Of a stretch of 64,000 nt of DNA, positions 1 through 9,974 are shown one piece after another. The DNA lies in the NCBI GenBank assembly GCA_028690035.1, contig JAQVCA010000006.1:62001-126000 (forward strand), given 5' to 3'. Made by a program: the position numbers and the translations under genes. The notes under the pieces were generated by a model that was given only the letters and a program-made list of their open reading frames with translations, had not been told where the DNA came from and searched no databases. The number at the start of each line of letters is the position of its first letter. Position 1 is the first letter of the stretch. This stretch comes from Comamonas sp. Its GTDB lineage: Bacteria; Pseudomonadota; Gammaproteobacteria; Burkholderiales; Burkholderiaceae_C.

Positions 1-850
1 CCTACCTGCGTGGCTGTGGGGGCGTCAGGACAGTGGCCAATGGGGGGTGCTAGACAGTAATGCGGCCTCGGATGCCGACTTATGGATTGCCTATGCCTTG
101 ATAGAAGCAGGCCGTCTATGGAATGTGCGCCGCTATCGCGTCTTGGGCAAGGTTTTGGCTGCCCGCATTCTGAAAGAGGAAACCGCACAGCTACCCGGGC
201 TGGGGCTTGCGCTATTACCGGGGCCACAAGGGTTCACGCTGGAGGCTGGTCGGCGCTGGCGTCTCAATCCCAGCTATTTGCCTATTCAGCAGTTTCGCTG
301 GCTGGCACAGGCCACGCAGGATGCTGCATGGGAGCAGTTGTGTGTCAGCAGTCAGCGTATTCTGATCGACTCAGCACCGCGCGGTTTTGCTCCCGATTGG
401 GTGCAGTACGTGGTGGGACAAGGCTTGGTGCCAGATCATGAGGGAGACCAGCAGGCGCGTGGTGGCTACAACGCCATCCGGGTGTATCTGTGGGTGGGTA
501 CTCTGGATGCCCAGGATCCGGCTCGCGCTCCTTTGTTGCAGGCCCTGATGCCCATGGTGCGTCGTGTGGCCGAGCTGGGCTATCCGCCTGAGTATGTGGA
601 CAGTATTTCCGGTGTGGTGCAAGGGGCAGCAGGCGGGGGTTTTTCAGCTGCCCTGCTACCGCTATTGCAAGCGGCACGCGCACAAGACGCCTTGACAGCG
701 CAGCAGGGCTACCTGCAAGCACACCCTCCAGGGGTGGATGCCTACTACGGACAGTGCCTGCGTCTGTGGGGGCAGGGATGGATGGAAGGGGCTTACCGGT
801 TTGCCCACGATGGTCGGTTGATCGTGCCATGGAAGGATGAAGCGCTATGA
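1..850 (+). CDS. bcsZ: Periplasmic endo-1,4-beta-glucanase of the cellulose operon (GH8), 3' part
   Basis: Glycoside hydrolase family 8 cellulase that trims nascent cellulose in the periplasm. The gene enters from the left edge; the open frame starts at base 2, so the N-terminus and signal peptide lie outside. The visible part begins just before the family motif DSNAASDADLWIAYALIEAG, which carries a conserved acidic residue of GH8, and runs through the C-terminal helices to the natural stop. It ends in an ATGA overlap with bcsC, so the two are translationally coupled. The identity is well supported by sequence and by the bcs neighbours; only completeness is unknown. Confidence 0.9.
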   Translation, partial: LPAWLWGRQDSGQWGVLDSNAASDADLWIAYALIEAGRLWNVRRYRVLGKVLAARILKEETAQLPGLGLALLPGPQGFTLEAGRRWRLNPSYLPIQQFRWLAQATQDAAWEQLCVSSQRILIDSAPRGFAPDWVQYVVGQGLVPDHEGDQQARGGYNAIRVYLWVGTLDAQDPARAPLLQALMPMVRRVAELGYPPEYVDSISGVVQGAAGGGFSAALLPLLQAARAQDALTAQQGYLQAHPPGVDAYYGQCLRLWGQGWMEGAYRFAHDGRLIVPWKDEAL

Positions 851-3800
851 AGCGCCCCTTCTGGCAACCTTGGGTCGTGGTGCTGGGCTCGCTGGGTTGC
901 AGCTTGGTGCAGGCACAGTCCAGCAGCGTGCTTTGGCCCTGGCGCCTGGAGTCTGGCCTGACGTTGTCCACGACGCTGGGCGGTCTGGTGTCTGCACAGG
1001 CCGCTAGCCCAGTACGCTCCAGCGCTGCACGTTTGCAGGAGGAACAAAGCAAGCTCGCGCTGATTTTTTCCTACGATTTGTTGGATAGCACGGGCGTTGC
1101 CGCTCTAGGAGCGGATCAGTTGCTGCACCAAGCGCGCAATTGGCTGGTGCATGGCCGTCTGGACCTGGCGCGCCAGAACTTGGAAAAGATGCTTCAAGTG
1201 ACGCCCGATGCGCCGCAGGCACTGGCCGAGCTGGGTCATATTGCTCTCCAAGAAAACAATCTGTCAGAAGCCCAACGTATGCTGCAGCGGCTGCGTCAGC
1301 GCTACCCACGCTCGCAGGCGACGCACGATCTGGAAACGCTATTGCGTGTGTTTGGGCCAGATCAGGAAACGCTGGCACGTATGCGTTTGTTGGCACGTGC
1401 AGGGCGGCAAAAGGATGCGGCAGAGATCGCGCGCAGCCTGTTTCCTGAGGGGCCTCCCCAGACTGGCACGCTGGGCCCAGAGTATTTCCGCATCATGGCT
1501 GGCGCCCAGAGTGGTATGAGCCAGGCTGCCCACACGCGCCGTGCCGTGGATGCCCTTTATGCCCGTACGAAGGATGCGCAGTATCGCTTGGTGGCGCTGG
1601 AGATGGAGCAGGCACGGGGCGCACCAGCCCCTGTGTTGGCTTTGGCGGTAGAACAGCTGGCCCAAGATCCCGGGGTGGACATGTACCGATTGCGCGACCT
1701 GTGGCGCCGCGTGCTGGAGCGCTTGGAGCCCAGTGTCCTTGCCCAAAGGCGCTTGCAGGCATATTTGCGCCGCTATCCCGAGGATGCCTTGGTGCGGGGC
1801 CTGTTGCGCGAGGCTAGCGATCCGGCGCGTCTGGCACTGGCCGCTGCACAGCAGGCGCTGGATACAGACCAGCTGGCACAGGCAGAGACCTGGGCACACA
1901 AGGCCCTGCGGCTGCGCCCGCAGTACCCTGAGGGTCTGGGGGTGCTCGGCTGGGTGCGCCTGCGCCAAAGCCGCTACCTTGAGGCCCAGCAGCTGCTCAG
2001 CAAGGCCATGCAAGGCTCCGACGAGCAGAGATGGCGTGATTTGTTGGTTACCGCGCGTTGGTGGGGCCTGCTGCACCAAGCGGAGGCGGCGCGCGATGCG
2101 GGCCAATGGGATCGTGCCGCAGCATTGCTGGAACAGGCCTTGCGCGAGCAGCCTGGCAACACCGTGGCCTTGTCCTCCTTGGCGCAAATTCGCGTAGCCC
2201 AGGGCGATAGCGCAACAGCACAGCGGCTGTATGAGTAGGTCTTGGCCCTGGAGCCAGGATATCCCGGCGCCCTGCGGGGGCTGGTAGGCCTACTGGTGCA
2301 GGCCCAGCGCCTGACGGCGGCCATGGCGGTGTTGGATACCCCGGCCAACGCCTTACCCAACGATCCCGACAACCAAGCTCTGCGCCAGGCCTTGCGCGCC
2401 GATGTGCTGGCGCTGCAGTCCGAGAAGCTGTTGCAAGAGCAGCGGCTGGGCCCGGCCCTGCGCCTGCTGGAAGAGGCCGTGGGCCTAACGCCTGCCAACC
2501 CCTGGCTGCGCCACCGCTTGGCGCGCACTTACCTGCAACTGGCCCAGCCCAGCGAGGCTTTGTTGGTGATGGATGAGGGCATGACGCAGGTACAGGGTGG
2601 GCACTCCACAAAGATGCCAGAGATGCCAGAGATGGCCGAGATGCGGTTTGCCAGAGCTCTGATCCGCAGTGCCACCAACGACCATGCAGGTGCGGTGCAG
2701 GATGTCCAGCGCATCCCCGAGGCACAGCGTACGCCCGCCATGCAGGCATTGCTGCAGTCATCGCAGGTGCAACACCTGCTTGCCCAGACGCAGACAAGGG
2801 GCGCTGATGTGGCGCTGCTGTTGCAACAGGCTGAGTCGGTTGCAGCAGACGACACGGACTTGTTGTGGGCTGTGGCCAATGCTTGGTTGGATCGGGAGGT
2901 ACCAGAGCGAGGCGTGGCCGTGCTGGAGCGGTTTATGGCACGCCGTGGCGGCCCAGAGCAGTTGCCTGTAGCTGTACGCTTGGACTATGCAGCACTGCTG
3001 TCGCGCGCACAGATGGATGGGCGTCTGAGACAGGTGCTGCCAGCCCTGCAGGCCTTGCCCGCTTGGGATGCCTCCCAGGGTCAGCAACTGGCGCGCATTG
3101 CGGCACAGCACCGCGAGCGTGCTGTAGAAACACTGGCTGCTGCCGGGAAAGTGACCCAGGCCCAGACCCTAGCGCAGACCTCCCTGTGGGGGCAGACCTA
3201 TTTGTCTGTTGCAGAGGGTGGTCTGCTAAAAGGACGTGTGCGCCTCGCCGCACAAGACTGGCTGGGTGCACAGCAAGCGTTAGAGCCCGCGGTGCAACTG
3301 CAGCCAGACGATGTGCGTTTGCGCCTGACTTTGGGCGACGCATACGCGCGCCAGGGTCTGACGCAGCAAGCCTATGCGCAGGCACTATGGTTGCAGCAAC
3401 ATTTACCCCCAGAGGGAAAAGCAGATCTGCTGGCGCTGCTGCGCTTATTGCAGCGCATTCCGGCGCTTGAGGTCGCCCACGCCCTAGCGCAGCAGCTGTT
3501 GCAGAACTTTCCCAACGATACCCAGGTGCTGCTGCACGCTGCGCGGCTGGAGCGCGCGCAAGATCGCTATGCCCAGGCGCTGGAATACTTTCGCGCAGCG
3601 CACACGCAAGACAGCAATAGCGCAGAAACCAACGCCGATATTGCACAAAACATCGCTGCCATTGAGGCCCGGCGTCAGGCCTGGGTGGAAACCGGTGTGG
3701 TGCGCATCAGCAAGAATGCCACCGAGGGGATTTCGTCCTTGCACGGATATGAGGTACCCATGGTGGCGTGGATGCCCAAGGGCTACGACGGACACCATTT

Positions 3801-4803
3801 TTTGCATGTTGATCGCGTGCAGCTCTATGCCGGTAATTTGCCCCAGTCGCGCGATATCGCACAAGGCTATGGTCAGGTGGCAGCTTGGCCTGCCAGTGCT
3901 TACCCGGGAGCGCCCTGGACGCCGCGCGGCCAGGGGGCGAACGTGGGCGTAGGTTACCGAGGCACTGGCGTGGAATGGGACATCGGGCTCATGGGCATCG
4001 GGATGCCTGTCACCAATGTGGTGGGCAGCGTCTCCTATGGTGAGTGGCGGGAAGACCTCAACTACCGCATGGAGTTTGCGCGTCGTCCCATTACGGGGAG
4101 TCTGCTCTCGTATGCAGGTGCCCATGACCCCATCACTGGGCAAGTCTGGGGCGGGGTGGTGGCCACAGGCATCGGCGGGCGCATTGGCAAGCCCTTTGGT
4201 TCCTACAGCGCATCGCTGTCAGGCAGCTACGCGCTGCTGCAGGGCAAACATGTGGAGCACAACACGCGCCTGCAGCTGCGCGCGGCAGTGGATCGCGATA
4301 TCTGGAAAAACAGCACCAGTAGCGTGAATGTGGGCGCAGCGCTCTCGTTTTGGCGCTATGGCAAGGATCTGTCTGAGTACAGCTGGGGTCACGGAGGCTA
4401 CTACAGCCCGAAAAGCTACCTTTCCCTGAGCCTGCCGGTGGAGTGGGGCGGGCGCCACGCAAAGCTGTCTTGGCTGGCCCGTGGCGCGCTCTCTTTTTCG
4501 CGCAGCTCCAGTGCTGCCAGTTTCTATTACCCCGGCGATGTGGGCCTGCAGGCTCAGGCCCTGCGTCAGGGCTATCAGCCCGTGTATGCAGCTGGACGCG
4601 GTACGGGGATGGGACGCTCGCTGCGCGGGGTGGTGGAATACCAGTTCACGCCCAATTTAGCGTTGGGAGCGCAGCTGTCGCTGGATCGATCGGCCTACTA
4701 CGCACCGACCAACATGCTTTTTTATCTGCGCTGGATGATCGATCCTGTGCGCGCGCAGCGCTCTGAGCGTCCACGACCGGTGCAGGCTTATTCGGACTTT
4801 TGA
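847..4803 (+). pseudogene. bcsC: Cellulose export protein BcsC, interrupted by an in-frame TAG
   Basis: BcsC is the TPR-scaffold plus outer-membrane beta-barrel that exports cellulose. The frame has 1318 codons plus the stop, with a signal peptide (about residues 1-23, ending LVQAQ), TPR repeats over roughly residues 90-930 and a C-terminal barrel from about 960, ending in the aromatic-rich YSDF typical of outer-membrane proteins. Codon 464 (2236-2238) is TAG. The reading frame is otherwise unbroken on both sides: 463 codons before, and an open run to 4803 after. The context YE-stop-VLALEP matches a TPR helix in which Gln would be expected (YEQVLALEP), so one C-to-T change of CAG explains it. 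Without readthrough only a barrel-less TPR fragment is made. A TTG at 2242 could restart translation, but the product would lack a signal peptide. A sequencing error is the main alternative. Confidence 0.85.
2236..2238 (+). other. Premature amber codon in bcsC
   Basis: TAG lies in the frame shared by the upstream 463-codon and downstream 854-codon open segments. There is no frameshift, so this is a single nonsense change in the TPR region. Confidence 0.9.
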
Positions 4804-4804
4804 T

Positions 4805-6631
4805 ATGACTGCATCCCCTTCCGTTTGGGGCGCTCTGTTGGGGGCGCTGCGTTCTTGGTGGTCACAACGGTACAAGCGTTTGCAGGTGCCGCATGCTGCC
4901 ACGCTGGGTATGCTGGGATTGCCCGCAGAACTGCAACAGTTGCCCGTGGGTAGCCCGGCGCTGCTGCTGACGCAAGACGAAGCCAGCGCCCAGGTTTGGG
5001 AGCCCTTGGTGCTAAGTGAGCTGCTGGCTGTGGGCCCCGTGCTGCTGCTGGCCGCCCGCGCGCAGGATGCCGATGCGCTGTGGCAACACCAGACACTGCG
5101 ACAGGCCTACGGAGCAGGTCGGTTGCGGGTGGCATTGCTGCTGCCCGAGCAACAGGGTCGTCTGCGGCGCGAGGGCTTGGAGTTGTGGGCCCGCGAGGTG
5201 CAGCGTGCAGGAAAAGGCAGCGTCTGCGTGCTCGATGCGCGCGCGCTGCTGGCAGGGGCCTCGCTGGCGGAGTTGCACCGCTTGGGAGGGCAGTTGCGCA
5301 ATTTTGCCCAGCAGCATCCCTGGCCTACCGTATGGATGCTGCCCCTAGCACGCGTCGGCACGCTCGAGACCAGCAGCCCCCAACCTGCAGATGGCGTACA
5401 GATTGCTGCTGCTGCGCGCTCTTCCAGCTTAGGTATCGACCATATAGCCACGTTGACCCACGAAGCCACGCAACCATTGCTCTCGTTGCACAGCTGGGAC
5501 AGTCCCCAAGGGGCCTTGTTCCACATGCGCTACCACCTGCGCCAGGAGGCAGATCGATTGACATACACCGGCAGCTGCTCACATGGTGAAGTGCCCATAC
5601 TGGTGCAGGCTCCCGATGCCGACGTGGTGTACACCACTACCGCCTGCGTGCCCTCTCTGGGGGCTGTGCCCCCGGACTGGGTGGTGCTGCCGGATTGGGC
5701 TGCCGTGGAACAGGCGACGCAGCAGGCCGTTGGGGCCACATTGCTGTTGGATGTGGGCGATCCCCCGCAGTTGGATGCGCTGTGCGCGCTGGTGCATCGT
5801 TTGCGCAGCAGTCGGCCCGCCAGTACCAAGATCATCGTGCGCGAAACCACGGGCAAATTGCGCGCCAACAGTGAGCAAGCGCTCCTGCATCTGGGGGTAA
5901 CGGCGGTTGCCTATCGGGAGCTAGGCTTTGCGCGCTTGCTGCGTCTGATTGCCTCCTGTCGCCCCGTGGTACATACCCGGCGTTTGGAAGAAAGTTTGGA
6001 GCAGGCGTTGGCCACCTTCATACCCATAGCAGCGCGTGGCTACCAAAGTCCTGCCACTTTTGAAGCCTTAGCCCGCGAGATGCTGCAGCGCAGTACGAGT
6101 GTGAGCCTGATGCATACCCTGGTGCATTTGCAGTTGCTACCGCAGATTGCCCATCTGGATGCCTTGCAAGCCTGCCGCACGCTGCGCGATGGCGACTTGA
6201 TTACGGCCGATGCCCATGGCATCTTGGTCTTTTTTTTCGCCTGTTCCTCCGCCGACGTGGCCCAAGCTTTATCGAATATGTTCACCCTGCCAATTGACCA
6301 GCTGTTTGCCGCCCAAGTGGTGGACAGCTCTGAAGTAGGCATCGCCACCAAGCTACACCAATTGCGTGAGCAGGCACCGCGCTTGCCCGATTACAGCGCT
6401 GCACTGGAGTCGCTCGCCAAAGTTGCCCAGGGTGCAACCCCTGTCCAGCGCACGGACATGACGGATATACCCCATACATTACACTCTAAAATTGCTACAA
6501 ATAAAGAAGCTTCAATCGCTTGCCTGGTAAGAGAAAATTGCCAATTTAATCAAAATAGTCTAACTTCTGTGTCGGTGCGTAAACGCCCCATTGGACAGCG
6601 TGTGCAGCATCCCGTGCAGGCCATGGTATGA
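4805..6631 (+). CDS. bcsE: Cellulose biosynthesis protein BcsE (c-di-GMP sensor)
   Basis: BcsE is a cytosolic c-di-GMP-binding accessory protein (GIL domain) that, with BcsF and BcsG, supports phosphoethanolamine-cellulose production. The 608-residue product has the degenerate receiver-like region with KIIVRETTGKLRANSE (near residue 340) and the C-terminal GIL region with CRTLRDGDLI followed by GILVFFFACS; RDGD is the expected RxGD c-di-GMP motif. It starts one base after the bcsC stop and overlaps bcsF by ATGA. The last 70 codons (about 6470-6560) are AT-rich compared with the rest and resemble a half copy of the intergenic repeat family, so the C-terminal tail may be acquired sequence. Confidence 0.88.
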   Translation: MTASPSVWGALLGALRSWWSQRYKRLQVPHAATLGMLGLPAELQQLPVGSPALLLTQDEASAQVWEPLVLSELLAVGPVLLLAARAQDADALWQHQTLRQAYGAGRLRVALLLPEQQGRLRREGLELWAREVQRAGKGSVCVLDARALLAGASLAELHRLGGQLRNFAQQHPWPTVWMLPLARVGTLETSSPQPADGVQIAAAARSSSLGIDHIATLTHEATQPLLSLHSWDSPQGALFHMRYHLRQEADRLTYTGSCSHGEVPILVQAPDADVVYTTTACVPSLGAVPPDWVVLPDWAAVEQATQQAVGATLLLDVGDPPQLDALCALVHRLRSSRPASTKIIVRETTGKLRANSEQALLHLGVTAVAYRELGFARLLRLIASCRPVVHTRRLEESLEQALATFIPIAARGYQSPATFEALAREMLQRSTSVSLMHTLVHLQLLPQIAHLDALQACRTLRDGDLITADAHGILVFFFACSSADVAQALSNMFTLPIDQLFAAQVVDSSEVGIATKLHQLREQAPRLPDYSAALESLAKVAQGATPVQRTDMTDIPHTLHSKIATNKEASIACLVRENCQFNQNSLTSVSVRKRPIGQRVQHPVQAMV

Positions 6632-6807
6632 GCTGGGTGGATTGGATCTTGAGCCTGGGGTTAGGCATCGTTTTGGGTGTAGCGCTGTGGCGCTGTAGCT
6701 GGCGAATCGGATCGCACCGTGCCGCACAGTATCTACAGCCTTACCACGCACCTGCAAACTTGCATGCCACCACCACGCCACCACCCTATCCACCCCAGGA
6801 GCATTGA
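6628..6807 (+). CDS. bcsF: Small membrane protein BcsF-like
   Basis: A 59-residue frame overlaps the bcsE stop (ATGA at 6628) and ends two bases before the bcsQ start. It begins MSWVDWILSLGLGIVLGVAL, a single transmembrane helix (about residues 5-22), followed by a basic stretch and a proline/histidine-rich tail. Size, one-helix topology and position directly after bcsE match BcsF, the membrane linker that recruits BcsE and assists BcsG. Sequence conservation is too low to prove it alone; the assignment rests mainly on synteny. Confidence 0.75.
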   Translation: MSWVDWILSLGLGIVLGVALWRCSWRIGSHRAAQYLQPYHAPANLHATTTPPPYPPQEH

Positions 6808-6808
6808 G

Positions 6809-7555
6809 GTGCGATGTATCACTTTTGTCTCCCCACTGGGTGGGGTAGGACGTACCACGCTGGCTGCGCACAGCGCCACCTTACTGGCCGAGCGTGGTGC
6901 ATGCGTCTTGGCGCTGGACTTGTGCGCCCAGAACGCGCTGGGGCTGCATTTGGGCCTTCCCCAACCCCCTGTGCAAGGCTGGCATGCCCTGGCATGCGCT
7001 GGGCACTGGTGGGGTGAGGCAGCCCTGGAAAACACTGCTGGGGTGCGCCTGCTGCCCCACGGGTCATGGACGAGCATGCAGGCGCCCTGGCCTGCCACTT
7101 GGCTGGCGCGGCAGCTGGACGGACTGGACTTGCCCGAGGACAGCATTGCTGTACTGGACACTCCAGCGCTGCCCGCTGCCCTGGCTCAGCAGGCATTGGA
7201 CTGCGCCGACGTGGTGCTGTTTGTGCTCGATGCCTCGTTGCGCGCAGTGTGTGCCCAGGCGACTGTGTATGCCTGGAGCGCCCGCCTCGCAGCCAGTCAG
7301 CGCTGGGCAGTGCTGGTAACAGGAGTCGATCCACGCAGTCCGGTACGGCGCCAGGCACTGGAGCAGCTGCGTCAGCAGTGGGGCGATCGATTGTTGCCCT
7401 ACGTGCTGCACCAAGATGAGCATCTGCCGCAGGCCTTGGAACAGGCGCTGTGCGTACACCAGGCCACGCCCCAAGCCCAGTCGGCACACGATCTGCAGGG
7501 CGTGGTAGCTTGGCTTTCCACAGCATTGGCCCTCGCCATGTCGGGAGAGCGGTGA
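6809..7555 (+). CDS. bcsQ: Cellulose synthase-associated ATPase BcsQ (MinD/ParA-like)
   Basis: This is a ParA/MinD-family ATPase linked to placement or assembly of the cellulose synthase. The GTG start at 6809 is chosen because AGGAG (6797-6801) lies 7 bases upstream and it follows the bcsF stop directly; the longer frame would overlap all of bcsF. The product is 248 residues. The P-loop reads PLGGVGRTT: the Lys of the usual KGGVGKT signature before TT is Arg and the leading Lys is Leu, so ATP hydrolysis may be weak. The switch region is AVLDTPALPAALAQQALDCAD. The stop overlaps the bcsA ATG. Confidence 0.82.
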   Translation: MRCITFVSPLGGVGRTTLAAHSATLLAERGACVLALDLCAQNALGLHLGLPQPPVQGWHALACAGHWWGEAALENTAGVRLLPHGSWTSMQAPWPATWLARQLDGLDLPEDSIAVLDTPALPAALAQQALDCADVVLFVLDASLRAVCAQATVYAWSARLAASQRWAVLVTGVDPRSPVRRQALEQLRQQWGDRLLPYVLHQDEHLPQALEQALCVHQATPQAQSAHDLQGVVAWLSTALALAMSGER

Positions 7556-9969
7556 TGTGGTCGGCTTTGGTGTCTTGGCTGCGCAGCACTTGGGGGGTGG
7601 CTCCGGGCGCCCCGTGGTGGCACTGGCTGTGGTTGGCGCTGGTGCTCCCTCCCCACCAGCGTGCGCAGGGCTGGCCGCTGCTGCGCTGGCTGGGGCGCTG
7701 CCTGGCATGGCAGGGGCGGGTGCTGTATGCCTTGGCCTTGATGTTGTTTTGGCCCGTGCGTGTGTTGATGCGTGCCATGGATGCTCTGGCCGAACGTCTG
7801 AATAGACCAGCCCTTGGGGAGCGCATCGACCGTGCCGGCACGCTGCTGCAGCAGGTGCCCGGCATCCAGTATGGGGTGTTGACGCTGGCGATATTGGCGG
7901 GGATGGTAGTCATGACCACGCCCTTCAATTGGCTGGGGCAGCTGGTGTTTTTGTTGCTGGCCTGGATGCTGTCCATGGTGCTGCGCCGCCTGCCGGGGCG
8001 TTTTCCCGCCCTGGCACTGGCCACGATCAGTCTGCTGGCCATGGGCCGTTATGCTTGGTGGCGTGTGACCACCACCCTGGATTTTGAAACCTGGATTCAG
8101 GCTACTCTGGGGTACGGGCTGCTGGCCGCAGAGGCTTATACATGGCTGGTGGTGGTGCTGGGTTTTATCCAAACGGCGTGGCCGCTGCAGCGTCAGCCAG
8201 CTCCTCTAGAGGGTGCGCCCGAGTACTGGCCCACGGTGGATGTATTCATTCCCACATACAACGAACCCCTGGCGGTGGTGCGGCCTACGGTACTGGCTGC
8301 CATGGCCATGGATTGGCCGCGCGACCGCTTCAAGGTGTACATCCTGGACGATGGCCGTCGCGAGGCGTTTCGTGCCTTTGCCCAAGAGGTGGGCGTCGAG
8401 TACATGATTCGCCCAGACAACGCCCACGCTAAGGCAGGTAACCTGAATCATGCCCTGACCAAGACCGAGGGCGAGCTGATCGCCATCTTCGATTGCGACC
8501 ACCTGCCCACGCGTTCCTTCCTGAAAAAAGCCGTAGGCTGGTTTCAGCGCGATGCGCGCTGCGCCATGCTGCAGACGCCGCACCATTTCTTTTCGCCCGA
8601 TCCGTTTGAGCGCAATCTGGGCACTTTCCGCCGTGTGCCCAATGAGGGGGCCTTGTTTTACGGCCTGATTCAGGACGGCAATGATTTTTGGAATGCCACC
8701 TTCTTTTGTGGTTCGTGCGCCGTCATTCGCCGTGGCCCGCTGTTGGAAGTGGGTGGCATTGCCGTCGAAACCGTGACCGAAGACGCACACACCGCGCTCA
8801 AGCTGCACCGGCTGGGCTATAGCACGGCGTACATCAACGAAGCCCAGGCAGCCGGACTGGCCACCGAAAGCCTGTCGGCCCACGTGGGCCAGCGTATCCG
8901 CTGGGCACGGGGCATGGCGCAGATTTTTCGCACCGACAACCCCTGGCTGGGCAAGGGGCTGACACTGTGGCAGCGCATTTGCTACAGCAACGCCATGCTG
9001 CATTTCTTTTTTGGCTTACCACGTCTGGTGTTTTTGACAGCGCCGATGGCCTATCTGTTTTTTCACATTTACATCATTCACGCCCATGCGCTCTTGCTGG
9101 CGCTGTATGTACTGCCCTATATCCTGCAATCGAACATTGCCAACGCCCATGTGCAAGGCAAATACCGCCACACCTTCTGGGCAGAAGTCTATGAAACGGT
9201 GCTGGCCTGGTACGTGGCCTTACCGACCACGCTGGCCATGGTCAACCCCAAGTTGGGCAAGTTCAACGTGACGGCCAAGGGCGGATTGGTGGAGCATTCG
9301 TATTTCGACTGGTCCACTTCGCTGCCTTACGCTGTGTTGGTGCTGCTGAATATCGCGGCCTTCGTTGTGGGAGTCGTGCGCTTTTTTTGGTGGAATACCG
9401 ATGAGCAGGCCACGGTATTTCTGAACTTGGTCTGGACGACCTACAGCTTAGTCGTTCTGGGTGCTGCCATTGGGGTGGCGGCAGAGTCGCGCCAGGTACG
9501 GCGTATGCACCGTGTGGTTGCCAACTTGCCTGCGGTGTTGTACTTGCCCGATGGTCGGGCAGTGCGAGCCACCTGTACCGACTATTCCATGACGGGTGTG
9601 GGCCTGAAGCTGGCACTGCGTGACCCAACGACCTGGCAACCGCTGGTGAAGGAGACTCCCGTGCATGTGGGCATGTGGTGGGAGGAGCGCGAATACGCTT
9701 TTGCCGCCACCGTCATGCTGGATCGGGGGGATGGCACTTTGGGAGTGCAGTTTGATACGCTCTCGCGCGACGAGCAGATTGCCTTGGTGCAATGCACCTT
9801 TGCCCGCCCCGACTCTTGGTCGGCCTGGAGCACCGAGCACGCCGAAGACCGTCCCTTGCAAAGCATGAAGGACATCGCACAGCTGGGTGTGAGTGGCTAC
9901 CGCATGCTGGCGCAGGCCCTAAAGAAAAGGATCGCACGTCGCACAACCACCTCAGCGTCTGAACACTGA
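7555..9969 (+). CDS. bcsA: Cellulose synthase catalytic subunit BcsA
   Basis: This is the inner-membrane GT2 enzyme that polymerises UDP-glucose into beta-1,4-glucan and passes the chain through its own membrane channel. The ATG at 7555 gives 804 residues. Visible are N-terminal transmembrane helices (to about 210), the GT core with DDG (265-267), DCD (313-315), TED (408-410) and QRIRW (446-450), more helices (about 485-640), then a PilZ domain with RRMHR (649-653) and DYSMTG (676-681), the RxxxR and DxSxxG c-di-GMP motifs. All catalytic motifs are intact. BcsB, its obligate partner, is not adjacent and must lie elsewhere. Confidence 0.97.
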   Translation: MWSALVSWLRSTWGVAPGAPWWHWLWLALVLPPHQRAQGWPLLRWLGRCLAWQGRVLYALALMLFWPVRVLMRAMDALAERLNRPALGERIDRAGTLLQQVPGIQYGVLTLAILAGMVVMTTPFNWLGQLVFLLLAWMLSMVLRRLPGRFPALALATISLLAMGRYAWWRVTTTLDFETWIQATLGYGLLAAEAYTWLVVVLGFIQTAWPLQRQPAPLEGAPEYWPTVDVFIPTYNEPLAVVRPTVLAAMAMDWPRDRFKVYILDDGRREAFRAFAQEVGVEYMIRPDNAHAKAGNLNHALTKTEGELIAIFDCDHLPTRSFLKKAVGWFQRDARCAMLQTPHHFFSPDPFERNLGTFRRVPNEGALFYGLIQDGNDFWNATFFCGSCAVIRRGPLLEVGGIAVETVTEDAHTALKLHRLGYSTAYINEAQAAGLATESLSAHVGQRIRWARGMAQIFRTDNPWLGKGLTLWQRICYSNAMLHFFFGLPRLVFLTAPMAYLFFHIYIIHAHALLLALYVLPYILQSNIANAHVQGKYRHTFWAEVYETVLAWYVALPTTLAMVNPKLGKFNVTAKGGLVEHSYFDWSTSLPYAVLVLLNIAAFVVGVVRFFWWNTDEQATVFLNLVWTTYSLVVLGAAIGVAAESRQVRRMHRVVANLPAVLYLPDGRAVRATCTDYSMTGVGLKLALRDPTTWQPLVKETPVHVGMWWEEREYAFAATVMLDRGDGTLGVQFDTLSRDEQIALVQCTFARPDSWSAWSTEHAEDRPLQSMKDIAQLGVSGYRMLAQALKKRIARRTTTSASEH

Positions 9970-9974
9970 AGTCT

